Assembly (NCBI GenBank): GCA_023386835.1
Contig: JAEWIY010000056.1
Location: forward strand, 1 to 12,032
DNA length: 12,032 nucleotides
Reading direction: 5' to 3'
From: Verrucomicrobiota bacterium
GTDB lineage: Bacteria; Verrucomicrobiota; Verrucomicrobiia; Opitutales; Opitutaceae
Both the position numbers and the translations under genes were made by a program. A model generated the notes under the pieces. That model saw only the letters and a list, made by a program, of their open reading frames with translations, ran no database searches and was not told the origin of the DNA. This document shows positions 1 to 6,695 of the stretch, piece after piece (within the stretch, counting starts at the first letter, position 1; each line of letters opens with the position of its first letter).

Positions 1-436
1 GACGAGTGGCGGCCTGTGCGGCGCGCGCCTGCTCTTCACGCTGGCGCTGCACATCCTCGCGGCTCTTAACGAAGACGCCGGGAGGCAATTTGACCTGGGG
101 CGGCGAAGCCGGGCGTTCGGGCGCGGCCGGGCTCGCAGCCGGCATCGATGCCGCTGTCGGCGTGGCCACGGGTGGTGGTGCGCCTGCCGCGGCGGCCGGA
201 GCTTTCGGTGCGGCGGGGGCCGCGGGCGCCTCCGGAGCCGGCTCAGCTGCGGCTGCTTCCTCGGCTGCAGCCGCGGCCCGCTTGGCCGCAAATTCCTGCT
301 CCAACGCCTCCGCTGAAATATTGTCGATCGTGCTGGAAACGCTCCTGACGTCGTACTTGCGCTCCTTCAGCAGGGCCAACAACTCCTTGTTGTCCATGCC
401 GATCTTCTTAGCGAGTTCGTGAATGCGGATACTCAT
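1..436 (-). CDS. infB: Translation initiation factor IF-2, N-terminal part (cut by window edge)
   Basis: IF-2 is the GTPase that brings initiator tRNA to the 30S subunit and promotes subunit joining. Only the first 145 codons are in the window. They begin MSIRIHELAKKIGMDNKELL, the typical IF2_N helical domain (about residues 1-55, ending around ALEQEFAAKR). A long Ala/Pro-rich low-complexity linker follows (about 55-115), then a charged stretch (VKSREDVQRQREEQ) that continues off the left edge. The GTPase domain is not in the window. The ATG at 436 fits the family start exactly, but no Shine-Dalgarno sequence precedes it. It lies 71 bases downstream of the nusA stop with no terminator between, so it is probably co-transcribed with nusA. 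The nusA-infB order is strongly conserved in bacteria, which supports the call. Confidence 0.93.
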   Translation of the reverse strand, partial: MSIRIHELAKKIGMDNKELLALLKERKYDVRSVSSTIDNISAEALEQEFAAKRAAAAAEEAAAAEPAPEAPAAPAAPKAPAAAAGAPPPVATPTAASMPAASPAAPERPASPPQVKLPPGVFVKSREDVQRQREEQARAAQAATR

Positions 437-507
437 CAGGCGGTAGTACGGGCGATGTCGGGCGGGCGGCGAAACAGCGGTTAGTGTGAGGAACGAGCGT
501 CGGGTTC

Positions 508-1743
508 TCAGGCGCCGCGAACGGCGGCGACTTTGCTGAGGATGGAGGCAGCTTCTTCAGCGGTGAAGCCCTGACCTTCCAGGTCGTCAGCTTCAACGCC
601 TTCAAAAATGTCCAGGGAGACGAATCCGGCCGTGATCAGCCGCTTCGCCAGGCTGCCATCGATTCCGAGCGCAGTGGCGAGACGCTTCGTAGCCTCGTCC
701 TGCACGTCGACGGTGACCTGCTTCCATTCTTCGATGTCGATCTTCCAGCCGATGAGGCGGGAAGTCAGGCGGGCATTCTGGCCCTTGCGACCGATCGCGA
801 TGGCGAGGTCTTCGTTGGCGACGCGCAACAGGATGCGGCGCGAACGCTCGTCGAGCACGATCTCGCGCGGCACAGCCGGCTTGAGCGCCTCGATGACCAT
901 CTTCTGCGGATCCGCGAAATAGTTGATGATATCGATCTTTTCGCCGTTGAGCTCACGGACGATCGACTTCACCCGGGCGCCGCGGGCACCGACGCAGGCG
1001 CCGACCGGATCCACCTTCGGATCGGTCGAAACCACCGCCATCTTGGTGCGATAACCCGGCTCGCGGGCGAACGCCTCGATGCGCACGGTGCCGTCGGCGA
1101 TCTCGGTTACTTCAACCTCGAACAGGCGGCGGACGAACTTCGGCGAGGCACGACTGAGGATCAGCTCCGGTCCACGCGGCGTGCTCTCGATGGCCAGCAG
1201 CAGGCAACGGATGCGGTCGCCGGGCTGGTACTCCTCACCGGGAACCTGCTCCTTGCCCATCAACAGCGCCTCGGCCTTGCCGAGATCAACGTAGATGTCG
1301 TTGCGCTCGCGGCGGCGGACCGTACCGGTGACGATGTTGCCCACCATGTCCTTGAAGTCGTCGTAAATGCGATCCTTCTCGAACTGCCGCAGCTTCTGCA
1401 TGATCGCCTGGCGGGCGGTCTGCGCTGCAATTCGGCCGAGGTACGCCGGATCGACTTCCTTCTCCAAGATCTCCCCGAGCTGCGCGCCGGATTTGACGGC
1501 TTGCGCGCGCTCAATGTGGATTTCCGTTTTCGGATTGCTGACCGAGTCGACGACCTTGAGCAATGCCCACGCCTTCAATTGACCATTGCGTGGATCAATC
1601 TCGATCTTCAGCTCCTGCCCGGAATTCACACCCTTCTGAGCAGCAGTCTTGATGGCGTTCACGATCGCTCCGATCATATCGGCGCGCTCGATCCCCTTCT
1701 CCTTCTCCATGTACTCGAGGACGGAAAGAATTTCGCTGCTCAT
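508..1743 (-). CDS. nusA: Transcription termination/antitermination factor NusA
   Basis: NusA binds RNA polymerase and nascent RNA and modulates pausing, intrinsic termination and antitermination. The 411-residue protein has the expected order: an N-terminal RNAP-binding domain (about 1-130), an S1 domain (about 134-198), KH1 (about 241-275, GXXG loop as VGARG, then NGEKIDII) and KH2 (about 306-338, with AIGRKGQNARL). A C-terminal region of about 60 residues (350-409) has one helix-hairpin-helix/SAM-like unit. It is shorter than the E. coli protein, which carries two acidic repeats at its C-terminus, and one-repeat or no-repeat forms are common elsewhere. The ATG at 1743 gives the standard N-terminus but has no Shine-Dalgarno sequence; the preceding bases are the terminator T-run and an AC-rich stretch. 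A promoter and attenuator-like leader lie upstream (1761-1849), and infB follows. Confidence 0.97.
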   Translation of the reverse strand: MSSEILSVLEYMEKEKGIERADMIGAIVNAIKTAAQKGVNSGQELKIEIDPRNGQLKAWALLKVVDSVSNPKTEIHIERAQAVKSGAQLGEILEKEVDPAYLGRIAAQTARQAIMQKLRQFEKDRIYDDFKDMVGNIVTGTVRRRERNDIYVDLGKAEALLMGKEQVPGEEYQPGDRIRCLLLAIESTPRGPELILSRASPKFVRRLFEVEVTEIADGTVRIEAFAREPGYRTKMAVVSTDPKVDPVGACVGARGARVKSIVRELNGEKIDIINYFADPQKMVIEALKPAVPREIVLDERSRRILLRVANEDLAIAIGRKGQNARLTSRLIGWKIDIEEWKQVTVDVQDEATKRLATALGIDGSLAKRLITAGFVSLDIFEGVEADDLEGQGFTAEEAASILSKVAAVRGA

Positions 1744-1760
1744 AGGGTTTGTAATACGGG

Positions 1761-1786
1761 AAAAAAAAAGCGGGCCAGAGGCCCAC
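1761..1786 (-). terminator. Intrinsic terminator in the nusA leader
   Basis: Read on the minus strand, GTGGGCC pairs with GGCCCGC across a 3-base loop. This is a 7-bp stem (1770-1776 with 1780-1786) containing one G-U pair. It is followed at once by nine T residues (1769-1761), the classic Rho-independent terminator layout. It ends only 17 bases before the nusA ATG and lies downstream of the candidate promoter, so it would terminate nusA leader transcripts. It could alternatively end transcription from the upstream DUF2851 gene. The opposite strand has no T-run, so the terminator works only in the nusA direction. Confidence 0.75.
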
Positions 1787-1803
1787 TTTTAGCAAAAGTG
1801 AAC
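1781..1803 (-). promoter_or_regulatory. Hairpin overlapping the nusA leader terminator (candidate antiterminator)
   Basis: CACTTTT and AAAAGTG form a perfect 7-bp inverted repeat with a 3-base loop (1784-1800). On the minus-strand RNA two G-U pairs and a C-G pair can extend it to 1781-1803. It shares bases 1781-1786 with the 5' arm of the terminator stem, so the two hairpins cannot both form fully. This is the geometry of an antiterminator/terminator switch. A regulatory role is inferred; only the overlap is seen. Confidence 0.5.
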
Positions 1804-1819
1804 TGTGATGTGAGGGGTA

Positions 1820-1849
1820 AAATTAGCCCCCGGTGAAAATTGATGTCAA
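1820..1849 (-). promoter_or_regulatory. Candidate sigma-70 promoter for nusA-infB
   Basis: A perfect TTGACA -35 box (1849-1844) overlaps the stop codon of the DUF2851 gene. After an 18-base spacer comes TAATTT (1825-1820), a weak -10. The predicted start near 1813 would give a leader of about 70 bases containing both hairpins. The perfect -35 in otherwise GC-rich DNA and its placement are the support. The poor -10 match and the long spacer lower confidence. Confidence 0.5.
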
Positions 1850-3264
1850 GCCCCCCGGGTCGGGGATTCTGGCATGACGCCCGCTTCGCGCGATTCGCGG
1901 GCCAATAACCACCCGAGCAATCCTTGCGCGGGACCGGTGGCCGCGGGAGTGGAAGACGTACCAGCCCACCCCAGTTCGCGCAACGCCCGATGCAGCGGAT
2001 CCGGCAGATTCCCCGGATAACCATGCCACCACCACGTGTGCAGCGTGCACTCGTTGGCAACCCCACTCGCTGCCGCCAATGGCAGCACGCCGTCAACCAA
2101 CACGTTGTCTCCCCGCGGGGGACCGATCACGCCGGCGTTTACGACCTGTCGCAACGTCTCCCACTCCGCCGGGAAGCGGAGCCGCCGCCGCTCCGCCGCC
2201 AGACAGGGACTCGCCGAACCCGCTTCCGGCAAATCCCTGACCGTGCCCGCATTCGCTCCGGGCGTGTCGGGCCGCGATGCAGCCGGCGGCGCGTCCAGCG
2301 TCCGCGCCCACGTGAGCACGGCCTCCGGCCAATCCGGACGTTTGCTGACCCACAGCCCGTACGCCTGCAAACGACGCCGGGGATGATTGGCCGGACGCAC
2401 GCCTTGCAGCGTCCACTGGTCGCGCAGCGCTTCAAAGAGTTGATCCGGGTCGGCGCGGCCCTCCACCCACTGCTCCAGCGGCCATTCGCTGGCGACACGC
2501 AACATGCCCGCTCGATTGGAACGATACCCGAGAATCTCGAGCGCCGTCTGGTGACACGCCGCCGACCAGCCCAGACGCTCCACCCGCCGCCGCGCGAACC
2601 GCACCTTCTCCTGCCACCGTTGGTTGCCGTGCACCCACAGCAGCCGCGCCAAATTGTCGGGCGGCAGCGGCGCCAACTCCGTGGCGATGCGATGCTCCGC
2701 GCGATTCAGTAGCGCCGCGATGGCTTCGTCCGTCGCGTACTCTTCCAAATCGTGCCAAAGCAGCGGCAGCAGAACCAGGATCGGGATCGCCTGCCCACCC
2801 ACACCGCGCGTGAACGGCTGTCGCGGCGGGAAAAGTACCACGTGCAGCCGGACGTTGGCGTACGCCGGATCCGCGGAGTGGCCGTGGGCGTCCCAGTCCT
2901 CCGCCCGGAGGTGCACCTCAACATCACCACGCAGCTTCTCGCTCCCCAACTCGAAGATCGCTTCGCGAAAATCCGGTCCGCCCAACCGATTCCAGCGGCC
3001 CGGAGACACCACGACGACGCGACGCCCGTCCACGGTGACGGCGCCGGCGGATGCGTATTCACGTCGCCACCACAATTTCTGCAGCAGCAATTCCGGGAAG
3101 GCGAACGGGCCGTACAACCCCTGCAGCTCGGCTACGCTCGCTGAAGTTGCTCCTCCCGATTTGAGGCGCCCTTCGAAAGGGCGGGGAGACGTCCGCTGCG
3201 TCCTCCGCTCGGTGTGCAAACGTGGGTCCGAGCTCAGGTTCCCGATCATCTCTCCGGCATCCAT
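1846..3264 (-). CDS. DUF2851 family protein of unknown function
   Basis: This 472-residue protein matches the DUF2851 family in its recognisable blocks: LQGLYGPFAFPELLLQKLW (about 48-66), GGPDFREAIFELG...GDVEVHLRAEDWDAHGH (about 95-129), NVRLHVVLFPP (137-147), GVRPANHPRRRL (288-299) and a C-terminal QGLLGWLL (447-454). The family has no established function. The PDF...GDVEVH spacing is reminiscent of a PD-(D/E)XK nuclease core with E-x-H in place of E-x-K, but that is only inference. There is no signal peptide or membrane segment. The ATG at 3264 has a GGAG six bases upstream. The first ~45 residues look unlike the family and contain an inverted repeat (3167-3183), so this may be a locally grown N-terminus. 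It lies 52 bases after the YacP-like gene and likely shares its transcript. Confidence 0.85.
   Translation of the reverse strand: MDAGEMIGNLSSDPRLHTERRTQRTSPRPFEGRLKSGGATSASVAELQGLYGPFAFPELLLQKLWWRREYASAGAVTVDGRRVVVVSPGRWNRLGGPDFREAIFELGSEKLRGDVEVHLRAEDWDAHGHSADPAYANVRLHVVLFPPRQPFTRGVGGQAIPILVLLPLLWHDLEEYATDEAIAALLNRAEHRIATELAPLPPDNLARLLWVHGNQRWQEKVRFARRRVERLGWSAACHQTALEILGYRSNRAGMLRVASEWPLEQWVEGRADPDQLFEALRDQWTLQGVRPANHPRRRLQAYGLWVSKRPDWPEAVLTWARTLDAPPAASRPDTPGANAGTVRDLPEAGSASPCLAAERRRLRFPAEWETLRQVVNAGVIGPPRGDNVLVDGVLPLAAASGVANECTLHTWWWHGYPGNLPDPLHRALRELGWAGTSSTPAATGPAQGLLGWLLARESREAGVMPESPTRGA
3167..3183. repeat. Perfect 7-bp inverted repeat within the DUF2851 5' end
   Basis: CGCCCTT (3167-3173) and AAGGGCG (3177-3183) flank a CGA loop. 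It lies in the stretch coding for the atypical N-terminal extension of the DUF2851 protein, close to an unused GGGAGGAG purine run at about 3153-3160 (minus strand). The block looks like a short intergenic palindromic repeat unit absorbed into a reading frame, but a second copy is not present in this window. Confidence 0.45.
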
Positions 3265-3316
3265 GCTCGTCTCCGTGTCTCACCGCACTTCACCAGCGCT
3301 GTGCCTCGTGATCCCC

Positions 3317-3790
3317 TCAGCCGAGTCCGCGGTCGCGCGATGTACGGCGATTCGACGAGTCGGTGATTCGGCGTGCTTGGCGCAACGCCTGTTCGCCCGC
3401 CCGCTCAATCCATTTGGCCAAATCGGCTGGTGGCAGTGACGAACCTCCGGCGGCTTCCACCGACTGTCGCACCGCGCGGTCGGCCGTCACGACGGTACAA
3501 TCACCCGGAGTCTTCCCCTGCGTGACCAACTGCTCAATCACCTCGTCCGCCGTCACGCCGGACGGCGTCGTCAGCACGGAGAAGGTCACGTCCTCGATCG
3601 GCCGTTCCACCGCCAGCTCCGAACCACTTCCATCAAAGACGATGGTGATGCGGCATTCTCGCGTGCCGTGCACACTCGCCAGCACGTCGATCAGCCGCGC
3701 CCGCGCTGCGTTTTTGTCACGCCGCAGCAACGCCGCGGTTTCCGGCCACGCGTGCAAGACATTGGAGCCATCAACGAGGAGATGGAGCAT
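3317..3790 (-). CDS. YacP/Rae1-like NYN-domain RNase
   Basis: This 157-residue protein is a PIN-like NYN domain of the YacP type (formerly DUF901). The acidic catalytic positions are all visible: D7 in LLVDGSNVLHAW, D53 in VFDGSG, D82/E83 in TADEVIEQLV, and D104 in VVTADRAVRQ. In Bacillus subtilis the family member Rae1 cleaves mRNA in the ribosomal A site; equivalence here is an inference. The frame stays open upstream to a GTG at 3898, with ATGs at 3814, 3811 and 3802. I chose 3790 because family members begin almost directly with the LLVDGSN strand. No candidate has a good Shine-Dalgarno sequence, so the start is uncertain. The C-terminal tail (after about 135) is basic and non-conserved. 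The gene heads the minus-strand run toward DUF2851, nusA and infB. Confidence 0.82.
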   Translation of the reverse strand: MLHLLVDGSNVLHAWPETAALLRRDKNAARARLIDVLASVHGTRECRITIVFDGSGSELAVERPIEDVTFSVLTTPSGVTADEVIEQLVTQGKTPGDCTVVTADRAVRQSVEAAGGSSLPPADLAKWIERAGEQALRQARRITDSSNRRTSRDRGLG

Positions 3791-4088
3791 CACGGCAGCC
3801 ATCAGTTGCATCATGGCTGGAACGCGCGCGAATGCGAAATCTTGCAGAGAACCGCGAAGCGCTGGACGCCCGCCCGCACGAATCGCGACATCAGCCACCG
3901 AGCGCGGTGCAGCGCCAACCCGTTTGGTGTGCGCGGCCGCCGCTCCCTTGCTCTGAAACTTTCACGACCGGAGTGTGATTTTTCGGGAACTCTTTCAGCA
4001 ATTTCTTGCGCCAGATTTCCTCCCCGCCAAAACAGAGACCTACCCTCGCTGCCTCCGCCCCGCTGACTGCCGCGGCGTTTCCCACCCC
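3791..4088. other. Divergent intergenic region between the YacP-like gene and the dehydrogenase cluster
   Basis: About 298 bases separate the chosen starts of the minus-strand RNase gene and the plus-strand dehydrogenase gene. Both reading frames extend into it, but neither extension resembles its family. It should hold promoters in both directions. The AT-richer part around 3955-4015 is the most likely place, yet I found no convincing -35/-10 pair. The last 35 bases before 4089 are strongly pyrimidine-rich. Confidence 0.5.
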
Positions 4089-5078
4089 ATGTCCACCGCC
4101 TCTTCCCGGCTCGTCGCCTACACTGACTACGTTTTCCCGGACGTTTCCGGTGAACGTGTGCTGCTGGCTCAGGCCGGGGCGGAACTGCTGGAGAACCAAT
4201 CGCGGTCGGAGGACGACGTGATTGCCGGATGCGCCGACGCGGAAGCGTTGATCGTGCAACTCGCCCCTGTCACCGCGCGGGTGATCGAAGCCCTGCCGCG
4301 GTGCCGAATGATGGTCCGGCTGGGCATCGGTTACGACAACATCGATGTGCCGGCCGCTGAAGCCCGGGGCATCGCGGTGTGCAACGTGCCGGACTACTGC
4401 ACGGGTGAAGTCGCCGATCACACGCTGGCGCTCGCCCTTGCCCTCGTGCGCGAACTCTCGCCGATCGATGCCCGCGTGCGAGCGGGCGAATGGAAACTCA
4501 GCCCAGTCCGCCAGCTGCCGGCACTCGATCGGCTCACGTTTGGCACGGTTGGGTTCGGTCGCATCGCGCAAGCCGTGCTGCACCGGGCCAAGGCGTTTGG
4601 CTGCCGCTTGGTGGCGAGTGATCCATTTGTACCCGCCGAGGTGTTCGCCGCCCAGGAAGTGGAGCGTGTGAATCTCGACGACCTCTGCCAACAGGCGGAC
4701 ATCCTGTCGTTGCACGCTCCCTACACGCCGGAAACCCATCACCTGCTCAACGCGGCCCGCCTCGCGCAACTCAAGCCGGGCGCCATCGTCGTCAACTGCG
4801 CGCGCGGAGCCCTGATTGACACTCATGCACTGGCCCGCGCGCTGCACGCCGGCCGACCCGCCTACGCCGGGCTGGACGTGTTTGAGGACGAACCGCTGCC
4901 GCTCGATCACCCGCTGCGCTCCTGCCCCAACGCACTGCTGACGTCCCACGTCGCCTGGTTGAGCGACACGAGTGGACCACGGCTGCAACGGCTGGCGACC
5001 GAGGAGGTGTGCCGGTACCTGCGCGGCCAGCCGCTGCGTTGCCCGATCAACGACGCCGCTCGCGCCTTCGCGCGCTAG
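4089..5078 (+). CDS. D-isomer-specific 2-hydroxyacid dehydrogenase (CtBP-like)
   Basis: This is a cytosolic NAD(P)-dependent enzyme that interconverts a 2-keto acid and a D-2-hydroxy acid. Its 329 residues show the bilobed family pattern. The substrate lobe has VRLGIGYDNIDVPAAEARGI (76-95) and NVPDYCTGEVADHTLAL (99-115). The Rossmann lobe has GTVGFGRIAQA (152-162, GxGxxA) and an NAD-ribose-binding acid at D178. The catalytic triad is R239 (NCARGALID), E268 (VFEDEPL) and H287 (LTSHVAW, where Ser replaces the usual Pro before His). The frame is open to 3975, but MSTASSRLVAYTDY at 4089 is the sensible start. It has no Shine-Dalgarno sequence, only a C/T-rich leader. It is the first gene of a four-gene plus-strand cluster. 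The subfamily looks closest to CtBP/phosphoglycerate-dehydrogenase-like proteins, and the substrate is unknown. Confidence 0.9.
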   Translation: MSTASSRLVAYTDYVFPDVSGERVLLAQAGAELLENQSRSEDDVIAGCADAEALIVQLAPVTARVIEALPRCRMMVRLGIGYDNIDVPAAEARGIAVCNVPDYCTGEVADHTLALALALVRELSPIDARVRAGEWKLSPVRQLPALDRLTFGTVGFGRIAQAVLHRAKAFGCRLVASDPFVPAEVFAAQEVERVNLDDLCQQADILSLHAPYTPETHHLLNAARLAQLKPGAIVVNCARGALIDTHALARALHAGRPAYAGLDVFEDEPLPLDHPLRSCPNALLTSHVAWLSDTSGPRLQRLATEEVCRYLRGQPLRCPINDAARAFAR

Positions 5079-5109
5079 GCGTACGCCCCCTCGCCTTTTC
5101 CCCGTTGCC

Positions 5110-5754
5110 ATGAAGCTCATCGACCTTTCCCACCCGCTGATCCACGGCCAGGCCAACTTTCCGTTCGACCCGAAACTGAGCATCATCCCCCACGGCACGG
5201 TCGAAACGCTCGGGTACAACATGACCCAGCTGAGCCTGGCCACGCATCAGGGCACCCATCTCGACGCGCCGTATCACTTTTACAATGACGGCCGCACGAT
5301 CGACCAGATGCCGCTGGAGTACTTCTATGGGCCGGCCAGCCTCGTCGACCTTGCTCCCGGAGGTGTGCTGCCACCCGGCACACCGCTGACCTTGGAGATG
5401 TTCGAACCACACGCGGACAAGTTCACGCCGGGCGCCCGCATCCTCTACCGGACCGGCTGGGATCGCAGCGTCGGCACGGCGGAGTATTTCTCCCGCTTCC
5501 CCACCCTCACGCTGGAAGCCGCCCGCTGGATCGCGTCGCGGCGCATCCGTCTCCTCGGCATGGATACGCCGACGCCGAGCACCGACTGGAAGGAGTGCCA
5601 CCTCATCCTGCTGGCGCCGGACGTGGAGATCGTGATCGTCGAGGGCCTCACGCGGCTCGAGCAGCTGCCTCCCTCGTTCACGTTTATCGGGTTCCCCCTC
5701 AACGTCGCCGGCCGTGACGGTTCGCCGATTCGGGCGATTGCCGCTGTCAACTGA
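5110..5754 (+). CDS. Cyclase-family (KynB-like) metal-dependent hydrolase
   Basis: This 214-residue protein of the putative cyclase family (PF04199) is related to arylformamidase KynB and isatin hydrolase. These enzymes use a histidine-rich metal site to hydrolyse amides or related bonds. The signature HxGTHxDxPxH is complete (H46, H50, D52, H56 in HQGTHLDAPYHF). The second metal/active-site block GMDTPTPSTDWKECHLILL (150-168, H164) and the terminal VEGLTRLEQLP (177-187) are also present. The early motif usually written YPGDP is FPFDP here. No signal peptide is seen. The start at 5110 (MKLIDLSHPL) matches the family. It lies 31 bases after the dehydrogenase and 17 before the next gene, so it is almost certainly in the same operon. 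Nothing else of kynurenine degradation is nearby, so a sugar-acid or other keto-acid substrate is as likely. Confidence 0.88.
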   Translation: MKLIDLSHPLIHGQANFPFDPKLSIIPHGTVETLGYNMTQLSLATHQGTHLDAPYHFYNDGRTIDQMPLEYFYGPASLVDLAPGGVLPPGTPLTLEMFEPHADKFTPGARILYRTGWDRSVGTAEYFSRFPTLTLEAARWIASRRIRLLGMDTPTPSTDWKECHLILLAPDVEIVIVEGLTRLEQLPPSFTFIGFPLNVAGRDGSPIRAIAAVN

Positions 5755-5771
5755 CCCGCTTTCTCCGCCTC

Positions 5772-6599
5772 ATGAGAACACGCACGCCCATCAAGGATCG
5801 TTTTAAAGGACGCGGCGCCCTCGTCACTGGCGCCGCCAGCGGGATCGGCCGCAGCATCGCCGAGGAACTCGCCCGCGAGGGCGCGCAGGTGGTGCTGGCC
5901 GATTACAGTCCAACGGGTGCTGACGTCGCGCGGGAACTCACCAGCCAGGGGCTGCAGGTTCATTTCATTCAGGGCAATCTTGGTGACGAAGCGTTCTGCC
6001 GTCGACTCGCGGATGAGGCGGCCGGGGCGATGGGGCGGCTGGATTTTCTCGTGAACAACGCGTTCTCCTTCGTCGCAAAGGGCCTCGATGCGACCGCCGA
6101 AGACTGGGACCTTTCGCTTCAAGTGGGTCCAGTGGCGTTCGCCCGCATGGTCCAGGCTTGTCGGCCGCACTTTCGACGCGTCGGCGGCGGCGCGGTGGTC
6201 AATGTCTCCAGCATCTCCGCGTTCGTGGCGCAACCCAATCGCTGGACCTACAACGCCTCGAAGGGCGCGGTGAATACCCTGACCAAGTGCATGGCGCTCG
6301 ACCTCGCTCGTGATCACGTGCGGGTGAACAGCGTCAGTCCGGGTTGGACCTGGACGCGCGAAACGCTGAAGGCGGCCGCGCTCGACGGCGGTGGTCGTGA
6401 AAAATGGGATCCAATCTGGGGCGAGTACCACATGCTCGGGCGTTGCGCCGACGCGGTCGAGATCGCCGGCCCGGTGCTCTTTCTGCTCAGCGACGACGCC
6501 AGCTTTATCACCGGCACCGATCTGCCGGTGGACGGCGGTTATCAGAGCATGGGCCCCGAAGGCCTCGGCAAAACGACGGTGATCGCGGGCTCCAAGTAG
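5772..6599 (+). CDS. Short-chain dehydrogenase/reductase (SDR) with altered tetrad
   Basis: This is a classical SDR of 275 residues, a cytosolic NAD(P)-dependent oxidoreductase. Visible motifs are TGAASGIG (19-26, cofactor), D44 after the second strand (favouring NAD), NNA (95-97), S147, and the Y160-x3-K164 pair (TYNASK). NSVSPGW (186-192) and FITGTDLPVDGGY (245-257) follow. By hand alignment, the tetrad Asn expected in the VNxxG segment after EDWD is a glycine (G119 in LQVGPVAF). The C-terminal tail SMGPEGLGKTTVIAGSK is longer than in most SDRs. The overall look recalls sugar dehydrogenases, but the substrate is not identifiable. The ATG at 5772 is 17 bases past the cyclase stop, behind a CT-rich leader without a Shine-Dalgarno sequence. 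Confidence 0.9.
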   Translation: MRTRTPIKDRFKGRGALVTGAASGIGRSIAEELAREGAQVVLADYSPTGADVARELTSQGLQVHFIQGNLGDEAFCRRLADEAAGAMGRLDFLVNNAFSFVAKGLDATAEDWDLSLQVGPVAFARMVQACRPHFRRVGGGAVVNVSSISAFVAQPNRWTYNASKGAVNTLTKCMALDLARDHVRVNSVSPGWTWTRETLKAAALDGGGREKWDPIWGEYHMLGRCADAVEIAGPVLFLLSDDASFITGTDLPVDGGYQSMGPEGLGKTTVIAGSK

Positions 6600-6695
6600 C
6601 TGCTTCGTCCCGTCGTCCTCCCCGGTCGGCACGGCGCAACCGTGTCGCGTCAATGATCAACGCGTTCCTGCGCTCACCCAACCCTCCTCTCTTTC

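Noticed and set aside
3974..4088. Upstream extension of the 2-hydroxyacid dehydrogenase to the ATG at 3975
   Set aside because: The added 38 residues have no family similarity, and the ATG at 4089 gives a normal N-terminus.
3891..5243. A 450-codon open frame on the minus strand opposite the 2-hydroxyacid dehydrogenase
   Set aside because: It lies antisense to a gene with an intact catalytic triad, has no recognisable domain, and is explained by high GC at third positions.
5445..6653. A 402-codon minus-strand frame opposite the cyclase and first SDR
   Set aside because: Both plus-strand genes have complete family motifs; the antisense product is His/Arg/Gly-rich and family-less.
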